From positions 248,001-312,000 of the forward strand of contig JBAMDO010000056.1 in NCBI GenBank assembly GCA_037074765.1: DNA of 64,000 nt, in the 5' to 3' direction. Origin of the DNA: Mansonella perstans. Its lineage: Eukaryota > Nematoda > Chromadorea > Rhabditida > Onchocercidae. Both the position numbers and the translations under genes were made by a program. The notes under the pieces were generated by a model, which made no database searches, was not told the origin of the DNA, and worked only from the letters and a program-made list of their open reading frames with translations. Positions 1-13,500 of the stretch are shown in pieces. Position 1 is the first letter of the stretch, and each line of letters starts with the position of its first letter.

Positions 1-386
1 TAAAAACTGGCTAAAATCCCCATCTTTTGACAAAAGAACAAGTTTTATTTCAAATTTATTTTTTAATTCTTTTTTGATTTATCAGAATCAAATTATTAAA
101 TAATTATTTAAATTTTTGACTCTGTTTTTTTCCTTGCTGTGTGTGTTATATTTGAATGGCTGGCTAATTCTTGAAATGCTATCTGTTCACAAAAACATAT
201 CCTTTCTTTATTAATTCAGGATATTGACGATTACTGAATCAATTCTTGCTGAACATCGTTTTGCATCTACTCAATCAATCTTAACTTTTTTTTATCATAA
301 ACTAATTTGAAAATAATTCAAATTGGTGGGTTCCGCAAATATGATCAATGCGAAATCAGCTTATCAATTCTGTCTTATTCTTCCAG
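1..386 (+). other. Sequence upstream of the first visible unc-13 exon
   Basis: This is AT-rich non-coding sequence. It ends in a strong acceptor-like tract (TTATTCTTCCAG, ending at 386) in front of the first coding exon. That site could serve a cis-spliced intron from upstream exons of a longer unc-13 isoform, or spliced-leader addition for a short isoform. A weaker acceptor-like site near 219 is followed by stops in most frames. I could not identify any exon here. Confidence 0.5.
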
Positions 387-425
387 TCAAAAACTTTACA
401 ATCATTCTGCACAATTGATTCAAAA

Positions 426-3400
426 ATGGTACAGTCTATTTCATCCGATCCGGCTGCTTCACTGCTGACATTTTCGAAATCATTCAGGAAAGTATGGCGG
501 GCTAAAAGAAGAAATGATGATAAACAGAGAAATGTTGACGACACATTAATGATACATAAATATAGTCGTTCAACAAGTTTACCGAATCTTAAGGATCTTT
601 ATGTTGTACGTAATAAACGGTCATTGGCGCAAAAACTTTCCATCCCAAAAGGGACTGAAGAAATTCGCAGAAATCAATGTCAAAGATGTGAACTCAATTT
701 ACTATTTACAATGATGGCACCATTGATTCCAAGTAATGGTTACTTGGCCAAACATTATCCTGGTTCATATCTGCAAAAAAATAGATCAGTATCAATCATT
801 GATCCTAGAGGAACAGATAATAATGCTACAAAATTGTTAAATTCCAATTCAGTGTTAATTACCAAATCAAACCTGCGTGATGCAATAAAGCGTTTTCAAA
901 AAGTAAGTTAGTTTGTAATTTGAATTTGATGGTAATGATTTTTGTACTTCTTTAATTTTCGTCTTCCATTCACTATTATAATTTCTCTGTTCATTCTCCC
1001 ATTGTTCACTTGTTTTGAAATTATAAATTCAGCCAAATATTAAACCAAAATAACATATATTGAAATGACCAATCAATTTTTGTTTTCTTTTTTCTTACTT
1101 CAATTTTTAAAAGTTTTTATAGTTATGTCTGGAAAAAGTAGTCCTATGTGGAAAAAAAATTTTTTATTATTCTTAATTACGATGATTTTCTAGGATGTAA
1201 ATTGATAACAAATCACAAAAATAGTGATGATTGTTTTTTTCTTTTCTTTACACTCAGTTTAAATGAAAAAGTATTTGAAGTTGTTTCTTTTTTTCTTCCT
1301 TTTAAAAACGAAGTTTGATTCTGTTTTCGGAGGTAAAAGGAAATATGAAATGAAGAACTCAAATTTCAAAATTTAATGAAAGTAGACGTAGAATAGTATG
1401 TTAAAATGATTTAAAGCTTGATTTTTAAGTTTTGCTTTTTGTTATATTTTTTCCATTGTTATTCCTGTCATCATCATTCTTTCGCCTCATATTTATCCTG
1501 AAGAATGAAAACTTTCTTCACTTCAAATTAGCAGTATATTCTGCTAATTTCAAATTAGCAGTATACACATAGATATCTCATAAATAGCCTAGGCCACTTA
1601 TTAGATTTTTGAGATAATATTTTTGAGAGAAATGCATTGGATTTTCAGTTAGACAAAAAAACGTTTCCAATGCTTGAACAAAATGAGACAAACAAAAAGG
1701 AAAAATACGAAAAAGCACTTGAGAAATATCAGTTTTTATGTTCCATCTTAAAATTTCTTGAAAATTCAAATTTTTCTCAGAAATGAATAAACTAATTGGC
1801 AGGTGAAAAAATGGAACTGAAAATTGCTGAAAAACCTATTATACATTCGAAATTGGAAATTCATCAATTTGAAGAGCTTACATTTTAGAATCAAAATCTT
1901 AATTGCAAAAATTTAACTTAACTAAGGTGAAAATGGGAGGTAAAAATCAGTAATACACACACATTGGCATGCTCCAAATCAAAAGAAGTTCGGATATTCT
2001 GCTTGTAGGATAGTTTCAACTTTGACAGAATAAAAAAAAGGAAATTAAGTAAAAAACAAATCATGAAAACCTGAGTTAATTATTTCGACTATAAAAAAAT
2101 TAAAAAAGGTGAGTTAATTATTTCGATTATAAAACTAATTTCGAATTAAGAAGTAATGACTTGAGCTAATAATTTACATAAATCAGTGAAAAGTTGAAAA
2201 ATCGCTCAAAAGCAAAAAAAGAATATAAGGAAAGTGCGATAATATAAGCTATATTTTAATAATGAATTAAAATCGTAGGCTAATTTGCGCTTTAAAGGCA
2301 GAGAAAAATACAAGTGCTACACCGTAGCGAAGTAAGGAAAAAAACAGTTTATATAAGGTCAAGTAAAGCAAAAGTTATTCTGTAATTTCTGTTAACTAAT
2401 TTTCAAAATTGAATCATTTTAGCCAACATTATTAGAAACAGATAATGTTGTGAATTCATCAAATGCCTTCTATCGAAGTATCGATGCGAAGCCTGATATG
2501 AATAGGACCAAAAAGACGATTCCTCTTGTCAGTGAATTGGTATGTACCTTCTTTTCTTTTTTATCTTTTTGACTATTTAATGAACAGCTAAGCTTAAAAT
2601 AGATAATACTTACTATATCTTTTTTAAAAATTAATTTTTTTTTGGTACCATACTTTTTAAAAATTTTTCATTTTTTTAAAATTTCTTTACACTGATTTTT
2701 ACATAATTATTGTTCTAAAATATCTTTTGATAAATAATTTCATTTTATTATGCAGTTTCATTTATAAATTGTAATTTTAAATAATTCACAAAAAATTTCC
2801 GTTCAATTTTATGGTCTGAAATTTATTCGGTAAAAATTCATGCATTTGAAAATTTACACTCATTAAAAAAATTTCAGTTCAATCATATTAAATAGTATTC
2901 TCATTTTCATTTTTTGTAAATGGTACAAAGTAAACAGCATAAAATGTTTGTTTCTTTTGCAGGTCTTGAAGGTAAGCAATGTCTATAAATTATCCAATTT
3001 ATGTGGTCATTTGTTATTATTTTACATATAAGTGATAAAATACTCAGCATGCTATCATTTAGATTAGATCACTATGATATATTAGTTTAATTTTGTTGTT
3101 AGCAGTATATCACTATGATATGCGAAATTAATGCTTCCTTATGAAATGTTAGCATTTAAATTATCCGTGCTTCGCATGAGCTAATTAAAGTAGCCGAGTA
3201 ATCATTAAATGCATGATACGCGTGACTTATAACATACTGTAGTATAATAGATATTGCTAATCAATTTGCTTGTATTAGTTATCACAGTTGCTGCGGCATG
3301 CCTATCAATCGCTCTTCGATAAAGTTAATTGTGTGTAGCATTTAAATATCTAGGTTTATTCTTGAAATCCACCAAAATATGCATTGGAAAAGAAAACAGA

Positions 3401-4536
3401 AGCCATAACATTCCGGAATATTTCTGATTAGCAACTCATATTCCGGAATTCTAATGCATTTTAGACTTTTTAAAAGATTTTTAAAAATAATATTGGAACA
3501 GTAAAAATCTATTCTCTATTGAAAAATAATTTCTGTCCTTCATTCTGATCCGTATTGGAAAAGACAAAATTCTATCCCATATTCTGCTTCTTATTAGAGG
3601 GACAGGTCTATTCTCAATATGGGACAGACAGGAAAAGTCTGTCCATATTGAGGAAAATTATTCGAACAATTCTCATAAATTTAAATTCAAAAAATTTTTA
3701 GTGCAAAAATCTCTTGCACCTTTTTTGTTTGTTAAATCTGTTCGAATTTGTCACTTTTTTATAACAACATCACAATTTTAGTTCTCTGCAACAATCCATC
3801 TTGCAAAAGCCTGCAGGATATGCTATCGAAAGCTCTTATCAACTTAAAATAAGAGAACGTACTTTTAAAATACGTTTAATTGATGGCTTTTCATCGATAC
3901 AGTAAGTGCTGTTTCGAAGAATGATGAAATTAAGCCGTATCAATATTCCATAAAATGATAAATAATTTCATTTTTTTTCAATCATTTCATTCCATAAGAA
4001 TGATAAATAATTTCATTTCACAGAATTTTTCTGAAAAAAGAAATTTTAATCCAATTTAAAAAAAAAATCTGAAAATTGGAGTGGGACAAAAAGAAAAAGA
4101 TAATATTTGTCTGTCCAAAAAATAGTGCCACTTCTTTTTTGGCTTTGAAATAATTGAAATGTGATTTGCTTGTTCGTTTCAAGTAACTTTCTTTGCTAAC
4201 TTGGAAAACTCATCATGCATTCCGTCTTGAGATCGTCGTAGACATACTAGTTACTAACCTTATCATTAACTGATCAAGCCTGAAGTGGTATCATTGTTGT
4301 CATTAATATCATCATTGTCCTACTATTATCCTTGCAGTTAATTCAGGATAATTTTGTTGCAGACAATGGCCACAAAACGAGCGCAGGCTGGTCTTGCAAA
4401 TGCTGCCAAGACAACATTTGGTGATGAAGAATTGGTAATCATTTTCAAATTATGTTTTCGCAAATAATATCTGAAATTTAAAATTTGCAGTAATTTAATT
4501 GGCATTTCATAATTTGGTAATACTTAATTCCGCATC

Positions 4537-4569
<33 letters not shown>

Positions 4570-7500
4570 TGTGGTTATCATTATTGTTCTTGTGATTATG
4601 ATTACTATTGGTTATTATTATTGTCATCAGTAATCGTTTTTGTTATTACTATTCTTATCAATTATTATGGTCATTATCACTAGCATTGCCTGTTTCTTCG
4701 CTGTATCATCGTAATTATCATGATAATCTTTACTATGATTTTTCCAGAAAATGCACGTTTATAAAAAAACGTTACAAGCATTGATTTATCCGATCAGTTG
4801 TACAACACCGCATAATTTTCAACTGACCAATTTCCAAACTCCAACATGGTGCCATGAATGTGAAGGTTTGCTATGGGGTTTAGCACGTCAAGGTTAGCCT
4901 CTTGTACAAATATATGAACTTTAGTTGAATAAATAAGGTAGAATATTGATATTTCATGTGCTATGATTTTCGTTGTCCTACACCATGCAACAATTAATAA
5001 TTATTCTTTTTTAACTATATCGGACATAATTCTTTGGCTGTTATCTGATGCTGAACTATTCAACTCTGTAGGCTCAATTTTAACTCGATGTCCTTTGAAA
5101 TGAATATATCAGAATACTTTTAATGGCGAGTAATTTTCCTTCTTTTGATTTGCGCGGCAAATGGCCTTATTTTATTGTAATTTATAATCTATTTGTTTAA
5201 TTTATGAACTGAATTAAGGTTTAAAATGCGCAGAATGTGGCGTTAAAGTGCACGATAAATGTCGTGATCTATTAAGTGCCGATTGTTTGCAAAGTATTTC
5301 TTTCCAAATTTTCAAAAGTTAAATATTTAATAAAAAGTTAATGTCGGAAAAAATGTAATATAGAAAAATATTTTGTTCTTTTTTGCTTCATTTCTATTAT
5401 TTTAGCAATTTCATGATATTTTTGCATTTAATTCAAGTAAATTGCTGATTTTAAAGATTAAACAGGAAAAAATTTTTGATTTCATTTTAAGGGGCAGCAG
5501 AGAAAAGCTCAAAACATGGTGAGGGTAATCGAACACAGAATCTGATGGCAGTAATTCGAGAAAGGATGAGAATACAGGAAGAAAGTAAACCTGAAATTTT
5601 CGAAACTGTTAGGTTTGTTTCCGATTCATTATACATGGTTATGCTGGAAATTTCCGCTTAAATATTGAGATTTTAATTGATAGCTAATATTAATTAACTG
5701 AGCATAAATGACTCTATTGTGACTCTGTTTCGTTTATTATCAAAATTTAATATTAACGGAATTCTGATAATGACTGTTTGCAAAAATTCTAGCTTATGGT
5801 TCTATGAAAATTTCAGCATTATGGTTTCGTAAAAATTCTATCATCATAATTTCTTTCAGTATTGTAATTTGTTAATAAAGTTTGAATTGGTAATTAAATG
5901 ATTATTTCTGGGATTTTTAAAATATTTAAAAATTTTTATCGCATCTTGATTTTGTCAGGATCATATTCAATGTTGATTTGAATACGCAACAGGAATCACT
6001 AAAGCAAGTCAAAGCAAGTATTCTAGAAGGAAGCTCAAAATGGAGCGCTAAAATTGCACTTACTGGTAATTAATTATTTTTTACTTTAAAATAGATTTTC
6101 TTTTTTAAGTGCCACTTTTCTTTTTTTATTTGAATGGTGCTGGAAAAAACTTCGAATTTTGAAGAATAGGAAAAAGTATTTTTGCAAATGACCGCATGTT
6201 GTAAAAGATATAAAAATATTGAAAACTGAAATAGAATTGAAATAATTTAAATACAGCGGTTGTTTTAATTAATTGATTGATTTTAGCTGGATTTAGTTAT
6301 TTAAGAGCAAATTTGAAACTGAAACTCAAAATGAAATTGATCGAGTGATAGATAAAAATTGGGGATCTTTTTCATTTATTTTGCATTTTGATGTTGATTT
6401 TAAAATTTGAAAAGTGAAGTACAATGTTTGCAGTGATATGTGCTCAGGGTTTAATAGCCAAGGATAAAACGGGTAAAAGTGATCCGTACGTTACTGCTCA
6501 AGTGGGTAAAATGAAGAAACGTACACGCACAATACATCAAGAATTAAATCCGATATGGAATGAAAAATTTTTCTTGTAAGTTTGCATTGATAATTGAATA
6601 AAATATGGGTCTATGAAATTTGAAATTTATAATTACTTCAATAATCTTTTGAAATGTTGAAATAATAGTGAAATAATTGAATGGCATTTTTTGTGATATT
6701 TTTTAAAAATTTCGAACAAATTCCGATTTGTTTGACTAAAATTAAAATGGGTGGATAAAATGATAAATTTGATAGAACTAGTTGATGGCCTAGAATTATC
6801 TTTTTATTAAGATAAGTGATTCTTTTATCATTATTTCGATTCGCCATGGAGAAATGAAAACTTTGCTTCTAACGATGAATTTTCCAGTTTATTCAATCAC
6901 ATTATGAACTATAATTATAATAATAACATTGGATAAATAATGACTTTAAATTTAAAAATTTATGAAAATTGAATTTAACTGCTGAATTCTTCTGTGGCAA
7001 TATGTTGCCATTACAGCGAATGTCATAACTCAACGGATCGAATTAAAATTCGTGTCTGGGATGAGGACAATGATCTAAAGAGTAAATTGAGACAAAAGTT
7101 GACAAGAGAATCGGATGATTTTCTGGGCCAGGCGATCATTGAAGTGCGAACATTAAGTGGTGAAATGGATGTTTGGTATAACTTAGGTTAGCTTCTGTCA
7201 TTTTTTTGATTTTATGCATTTTAAAATTATTGCAGAAAAAGGATATGTTACCTGGATGAGCAACTGGATTAATGATCCGACTAGAACAATTTTTCCATTA
7301 TCAGTATAGGTCGTATGATAAAGTATCGTATTGTAACGATTTAAAAACGACTGGTATGATAGACATCTTCTAGTAATAAGTCTGATCATATGTCAGCTAG
7401 ACTACCACATCGTAACAGTGGATATTTTCTGATCATAAAGCTTACTTGGACAATTTCAAGTTTCACGTAGTTAAAGAAAAAGTTTTTTTGTGTTTAGAAC

Positions 7501-10500
7501 AAATTAAAACAATCACATTCCATGCATCACACATTGAATCGGATGAATATTTTAATGATGTCTCAGTCTCAATTAAATCATTTTATCTGAAAATTCCAAA
7601 CTCTTGATTTTTTTTTGAAATCCGATAATTTTAATTTAAAATTCATGATTAATATGCATTTTTGGTTTTAAAAAAGTCCTTTAAAATTGAAATCTGAAAT
7701 TAAAATTTATTTTTTTTATAAATTGTCGTTTGTCTATAATCCAAATCATGTCGTCTCTTATATTTCCATGTCGAAATCATAAGACAACTTAGCCAGTGCC
7801 ATTTCGACCAACTAACATATTATTTAGAGCAGTATATTCCAGTCGACCAGTTTTATTATGCTTTCTCTGATTTCTCAAAGTTTTAATAAAACTTTATCTT
7901 TTTTCTGTAGATTAAATTTTTAAATTGTTAAAATCTTTCTCTTCAACATTCTTAAATCTTCTCATTTGCTTCATTCTGCTTTTCGTAAATCAAAATTGTT
8001 CAAAATTAAAACTGATGTCAAAGTTGAAAAATTTCTTTTAAGTCGGATGTGATAGAAGAAGTGAAGTGGCTCTGTTTTTTTGTTGAAAAATTAAATGTTA
8101 GGTTTTAAAAAAATTAGAACAAAATTTTTTGGTTCTAATTTTTGTTTAATTATTAAATTATTTTCTCGTTTTTTTTTTTTTTTTTTTTTTGAGATGAATT
8201 TCAAAAATTAATTCATTATTTTTAGAGAAACGGACGGATAAATCAGCAGTTAGTGGTGCTATACGATTGCATATTAATGTTGAAATTAAAGGTGAAGAAA
8301 ATTTAGCACCGTATCATATACAGTATACATGCTTGCACGAGCATTTATTTCAAGTAAGCTTTATTCTATTTGTTGTTTAATTTTTTTTTACCGTTATTTT
8401 AGATGTTAATATTTCCTTGTTTACCTTTTTCTTATCAACGCCATTGAAACGCTGATTTGTATAATACTTTTTATTGTGTTATTTTGGACTGGATATTTGT
8501 GTTACCTTGAACTGGACATTAATCCTATCTCACTAATTATCCTTACAATTATTTTAATTTTATTTACTTTCTTACGTCTTACTCATTTAATGAGTTTTTC
8601 TCCACTTTTCTTTAAATTTATTGTAAACGTTGATTTTTCTTCGCTTACCTATCAATTGTTATTGTAAGTATTGATTGATTGATTAACTTACTTACTTTCC
8701 TAATACTTCTACCTTTTACTTATTAAAATTACTATTGCATGCTTGTCTGTTTCAGTTTCTTGTACTTATTTCCTTTTTGGTTGTTTATTTTGTTTAATTT
8801 CTTTTTTATTGACTGTGTAATTAATGTTTTATTCACTATTGTTGCAAATAAGTGTAGTAAAATAACAGTTGGCAATTAAATGATAAATGAATAAAACATT
8901 TATTTATTTTTCAGCATCACTGCACGGAACAGGATGAAGTACGACTACCGGCAATGAAAGATGATTGCTGGAAGATATATTTCGATGATATAGGTCAAGA
9001 TATTTGTAATGAATTTGCTATGCGATATGGTATCGAAAGCATTTATCAGGTAAATAAAACCCTTGTTAACTGTCTCTTTCTTCCTCTTTCTTCTTCTCTC
9101 TTTTCTATCTCTGTTAGATTAATTAAGCAATTTCTTTTTATTTGACATAATGTAATGATTTTTACTTATAACAAAGATTTGGATTTTACTTTATTGATAT
9201 TAGAATTTCATTGAAGTAAATGAGGTTAAATAAGATTAAAATTTTACTTTCATTTTGTATAACTAATTGTTTATTGTAAGTGTTATCGGTTTCAAAAACA
9301 CTTTTTTTTTTTCAAAAACATCAAATACAGAAAAAAAGGAAAAACGAAAGTTTACATTTAATTTACTCTTTTCATTCGCACTATTAAAAGTTTTCGCAAA
9401 ACGAAAAAAAAAAAAAAAACAGTGGATAAATTAGCGGAAGCATAGAAACGCCTAACATAAATAAATTAAACTAATTTGAACACAGATGACGTCATTGTTT
9501 CAACAATAATTAATAATAATTATTATTGAAACAATATTTAATGATAATTGTATTGAATGATTAAGAAGTGTAACGACAAAAAAAGCTTTTTTTTTGCAAA
9601 TATTGATATTTTTTATTTCCAATTTTATTGAAATATTTTTCCTTAAATTTTAACTATTTTTTAGTAATTGGAATTTTTTTCAAATTATATTTTTTAGGCA
9701 ATGACACATTTTGCATGTCTTTGTACACGATATATGTGTTCCGGTGTACCGGCTGTTTTATCAGCACTCTTGGCTAATATTAATGCATATTATGCTCATA
9801 CAACTGCAACATCTGCTGTTTCCGCATCTGATCGCTTCAATGCCTCTAATTTTGGCCGTGATCGTTTCGTGAAACTATTGGATCAGCTGCATAATTCGCT
9901 ACGGATTGATTTATCTATGTATCGGGTACATTGGTTTTCTTTTTTATTCGCATATCAGATCCGTATGTTGGCTAGATTTTTCCCTTCTCATTCGTATACT
10001 GAGTAGATAGATTATTTTTCTTCCATATATCGGTGGACTTTTTTCTTATATCATAAACTGCCTTTTTTATCCGTCCATTAGGTAGATTACTTTTTTTAGA
10101 CATGTATCGGGTAACTGCTTTTTTTAAATCCGTGGATTCTTTATAGCTTATTGCTAATCGCTTCATTCTTTTCATTTTTTTGCTTGATGATAGCAAATAA
10201 TTCAAGTCGTTTATTACGGGCAATATTTAAATGGATTAGGAATTCCTCTTTTTTTTAATGATATTCAAAAATATTATTCTGAAAAAATAAAGGAAACAAG
10301 AAATAAAAAATTATTTATATATTCTAATAATATTTGTTGACAAGTTTAACATTTATTTATTTATTTGAAAATTCAATTAATGGTTAAACTGAAATTGGAA
10401 CTTTGCAACTGCATCTGAAATTTGAAATTTATTCAAAATTTCTGTAAATTTCCGCATTTGTTCAATAAGTTCAAATATCCGGCAAATACCCGCGAAAAGT

Positions 10501-13500
10501 TCAAATATCCGGAAGGTTAGCAAACAAAAATTGTGGGGACTTCCTGGGAGTTAGAGGAAAAGCAAAAAGAGAACTGATTTCATTGATTTATGGACGATAT
10601 AATTATTAATGATTTGATAATGCTGATTGAATGAAAGCCAATAGGTTTCTCGTTTTTCCGAATTAAAACAATATTTTTGGATCATTTATCTGCTACTTTT
10701 AAACAACCTGCAGATACGAATTACCGAGATATCTCAGGAAAATTAAGCTTTCATTAAGATTATATGGACATAGAATAATTTTTGGAATTAATGCTTATCA
10801 TCTTAATAACTATTACATAACATCATTTTGCAGTCCTGGTTTACTGGGATATCTCGAAAGTACCGGGTCAATTGTATAGTATAGAATAATTTCTTTTTTT
10901 AAATGTTGTATTGAATATAGATTATGGAAAATCATTGTATATCCTTATTAGACTAACAATTTTATTGTCAAATAACAATTTCTATTTTTTAATGATTGAA
11001 AAGTTTCTTTTCAAGATACGGCCTATTTTGCTGCTCATTTTCTCTCATTTTTTAAATTTATTAATGAGAATAAACAAGAAAAAAAGAATCTAAGGGATTA
11101 AATTAAAAATATTTCGTGACATTAATCGAATTTCACAATAAAGCAATATTGGACGTTAAGATAAGAAGTGTGGGGAAAAATAAGAAATGTGATTAAAAAT
11201 ATAAGAATTGTGGTTAAAAATGTCTTTCTTTCAAATGAATGCATTTTGTGCAAATTGCAAGTTGCATCGCATATTTCCCCAAACTTCTTATCCTAACGTC
11301 CAATATTGCTTTATTGTGAAATTGGATTAATGTCACAAAATGTTTTTAATTTAATCTCTTAGAGCATTATGACCTTTTGCTATAAGTGAAAAAATATTTC
11401 CGTAGTAATGAATGAAGTGGCTGATTAATTATTAGGGAAAAATATTGTAATTGAAAGGAAGCATATTCAAAATTTTGCTACAAAAAAATTTAATTTAAAA
11501 GTATTTTTTAAAAATCAGATTAATTTTTTTTCGAAAATGCGTAAATTTAACTGCGAACTTATCTAAACAATCATTTTTATTTCACTTTGCATTTTTTTAC
11601 TTCGCATTTTATTGAAGGCATTTTTATTTCACTTTTTCATGTAGTTAGTTAGTTAATTCAGATCTTCCAGAAAGGTTGAAATTGAATTTTGAAATGGTCA
11701 TTGATGGTGTAAAAGTTTACCATAATTAAAAATTTATATTGAATTATAAAATTTGCATTGAGGAAAAGAAAATATGCAAAAGTAAAATTTCTAAGAAGAA
11801 CAAGAACAAAATAATAGAAGTAACTGAGAAAAAAAAACGAAATTTATTTTTCAAAAAATAATTGTTTTTACTGTCAACGACATTGATCTTTGTTGGCATA
11901 AATGACGGATTGAGCGCCGTTTTTATTTCGTTTCAATTTAATTTCATTTCGTTTGCTTTCTAATCAACTGGCATAAATCTATTATCTAAATGGTCGCAGT
12001 CGAGGAATAAATTTATTATTTCATATTCAAATATAATTTCACATTTTTTTGTTTTCTGTTTTCTTTTAAATGGTTGGATATTGAAGAAATTTGTCGAACT
12101 TAGAGTTGTTAATTAATACATTTACATGCTAGTTAATATATTTACATAGCAATAATGCAGTCTTTTTACATTTGTGATCTATCTTGCTTTTCCTTTGTTT
12201 TTGATTTTAATTTTATGTTATTTCAAATATTCAGTCCGTGTTTATTTAATATTGAGGTATGACACTCTGATTGATTATGTTTTGATAGATTGAAATGAAC
12301 GTTTTTTTTTTTACTTTAATGGGATTAGATACGGTACGCTGATAGGTTAGCATCGTAGCTATAAGAAATGCTTTTGGCACTGAATAGTTTGTTGTAGAAT
12401 TTCTTCAAAAATGTTGTTAACAATTAATGAGAGGTAATTTTGCAGAAGTATTTTCCGTCATCTTCACCGGCCAAATTAGCCGATTTGAAATCAACGGTAG
12501 ATTTGCTCACATCGATAACATTCTTTCGTATGAAAGTATTGGAGTTGACAAGTCCACCACGTGCTTCTAATGTTGTAAGTGAATGCGCTAAAGCTTGCAT
12601 GCAGGTATCTGTTTCCTATCTTTTTCATTTAATTCAATTTTTAAATTAATTTGTTTCAGAAGGACAAAAAATGGTTAAAAACAGGATGAAAAATTTTATG
12701 ATTATTGCAATAACAAGCTGTCCTTTCTAATTAAATGTTTTTGATTTCTGTCATGCGGATTGAATAAAAAAAAAAAACGATAATAAAGATTGAATAATTT
12801 AAAACACTTCAATAACATATTTGAAGAATCTTTGGTGAAAATCTCAGCACTTTTTTTGCTCACATCACTTAATTTTTTCCCGGAATAGATATAAAAAAAA
12901 ATTCCATTTAAATTAAATTAAAATTATATTTATAAGTTAATTACTAAGTTAATGAATAATTAATAAATTTAAATTCCATTTAATTTTTAGGCAACGTACC
13001 AGTTAATGTTTGAAAGTTGCTGTGATGACGGTGGTCCATCGGCGGATAGTGTAAATTTTTGGTTTGATTTTCTTGATTATATGATGCGAGTAATTGAAGA
13101 TGATAAAAATATCTATACACCCGTACTGAATCAATTCCCGCAAGAATTAAGTGTGGGAAATTTATCAGCATCAACATTATGGCAGTTGTACAAAACTGAT
13201 TTGCAAATGGCCTTAGAAGGTTAGCAAAATTTATGCTTATTTCATTTCATTTAAATTTGAAAATCGAAGAAATAGTTATGAATTAAAAATAGCCTTAGAG
13301 TTTGACAAAGCTAACGTTAGTTTTATTTCATTTAGATTTAAATCTAAAAAAAAGCGAAATAGTAATTATAAATTAAATTTAAGCTACAATGACTTTAATA
13401 TATAATTTTTTTTCAAGATAATAACAGTACAAGTATTTTGATATCCAAGAAATAAAGAAACTGACTTTCTTCAAAGCGAATAATTTCAAATTATGTAATC

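Noticed and set aside
1524..1565. Two-copy CAAATTAGCAGTATA repeat forming a small hairpin with GCTAATTT
   Set aside because: Short (15 bp) and AT-rich; listed here only because chance cannot be excluded.
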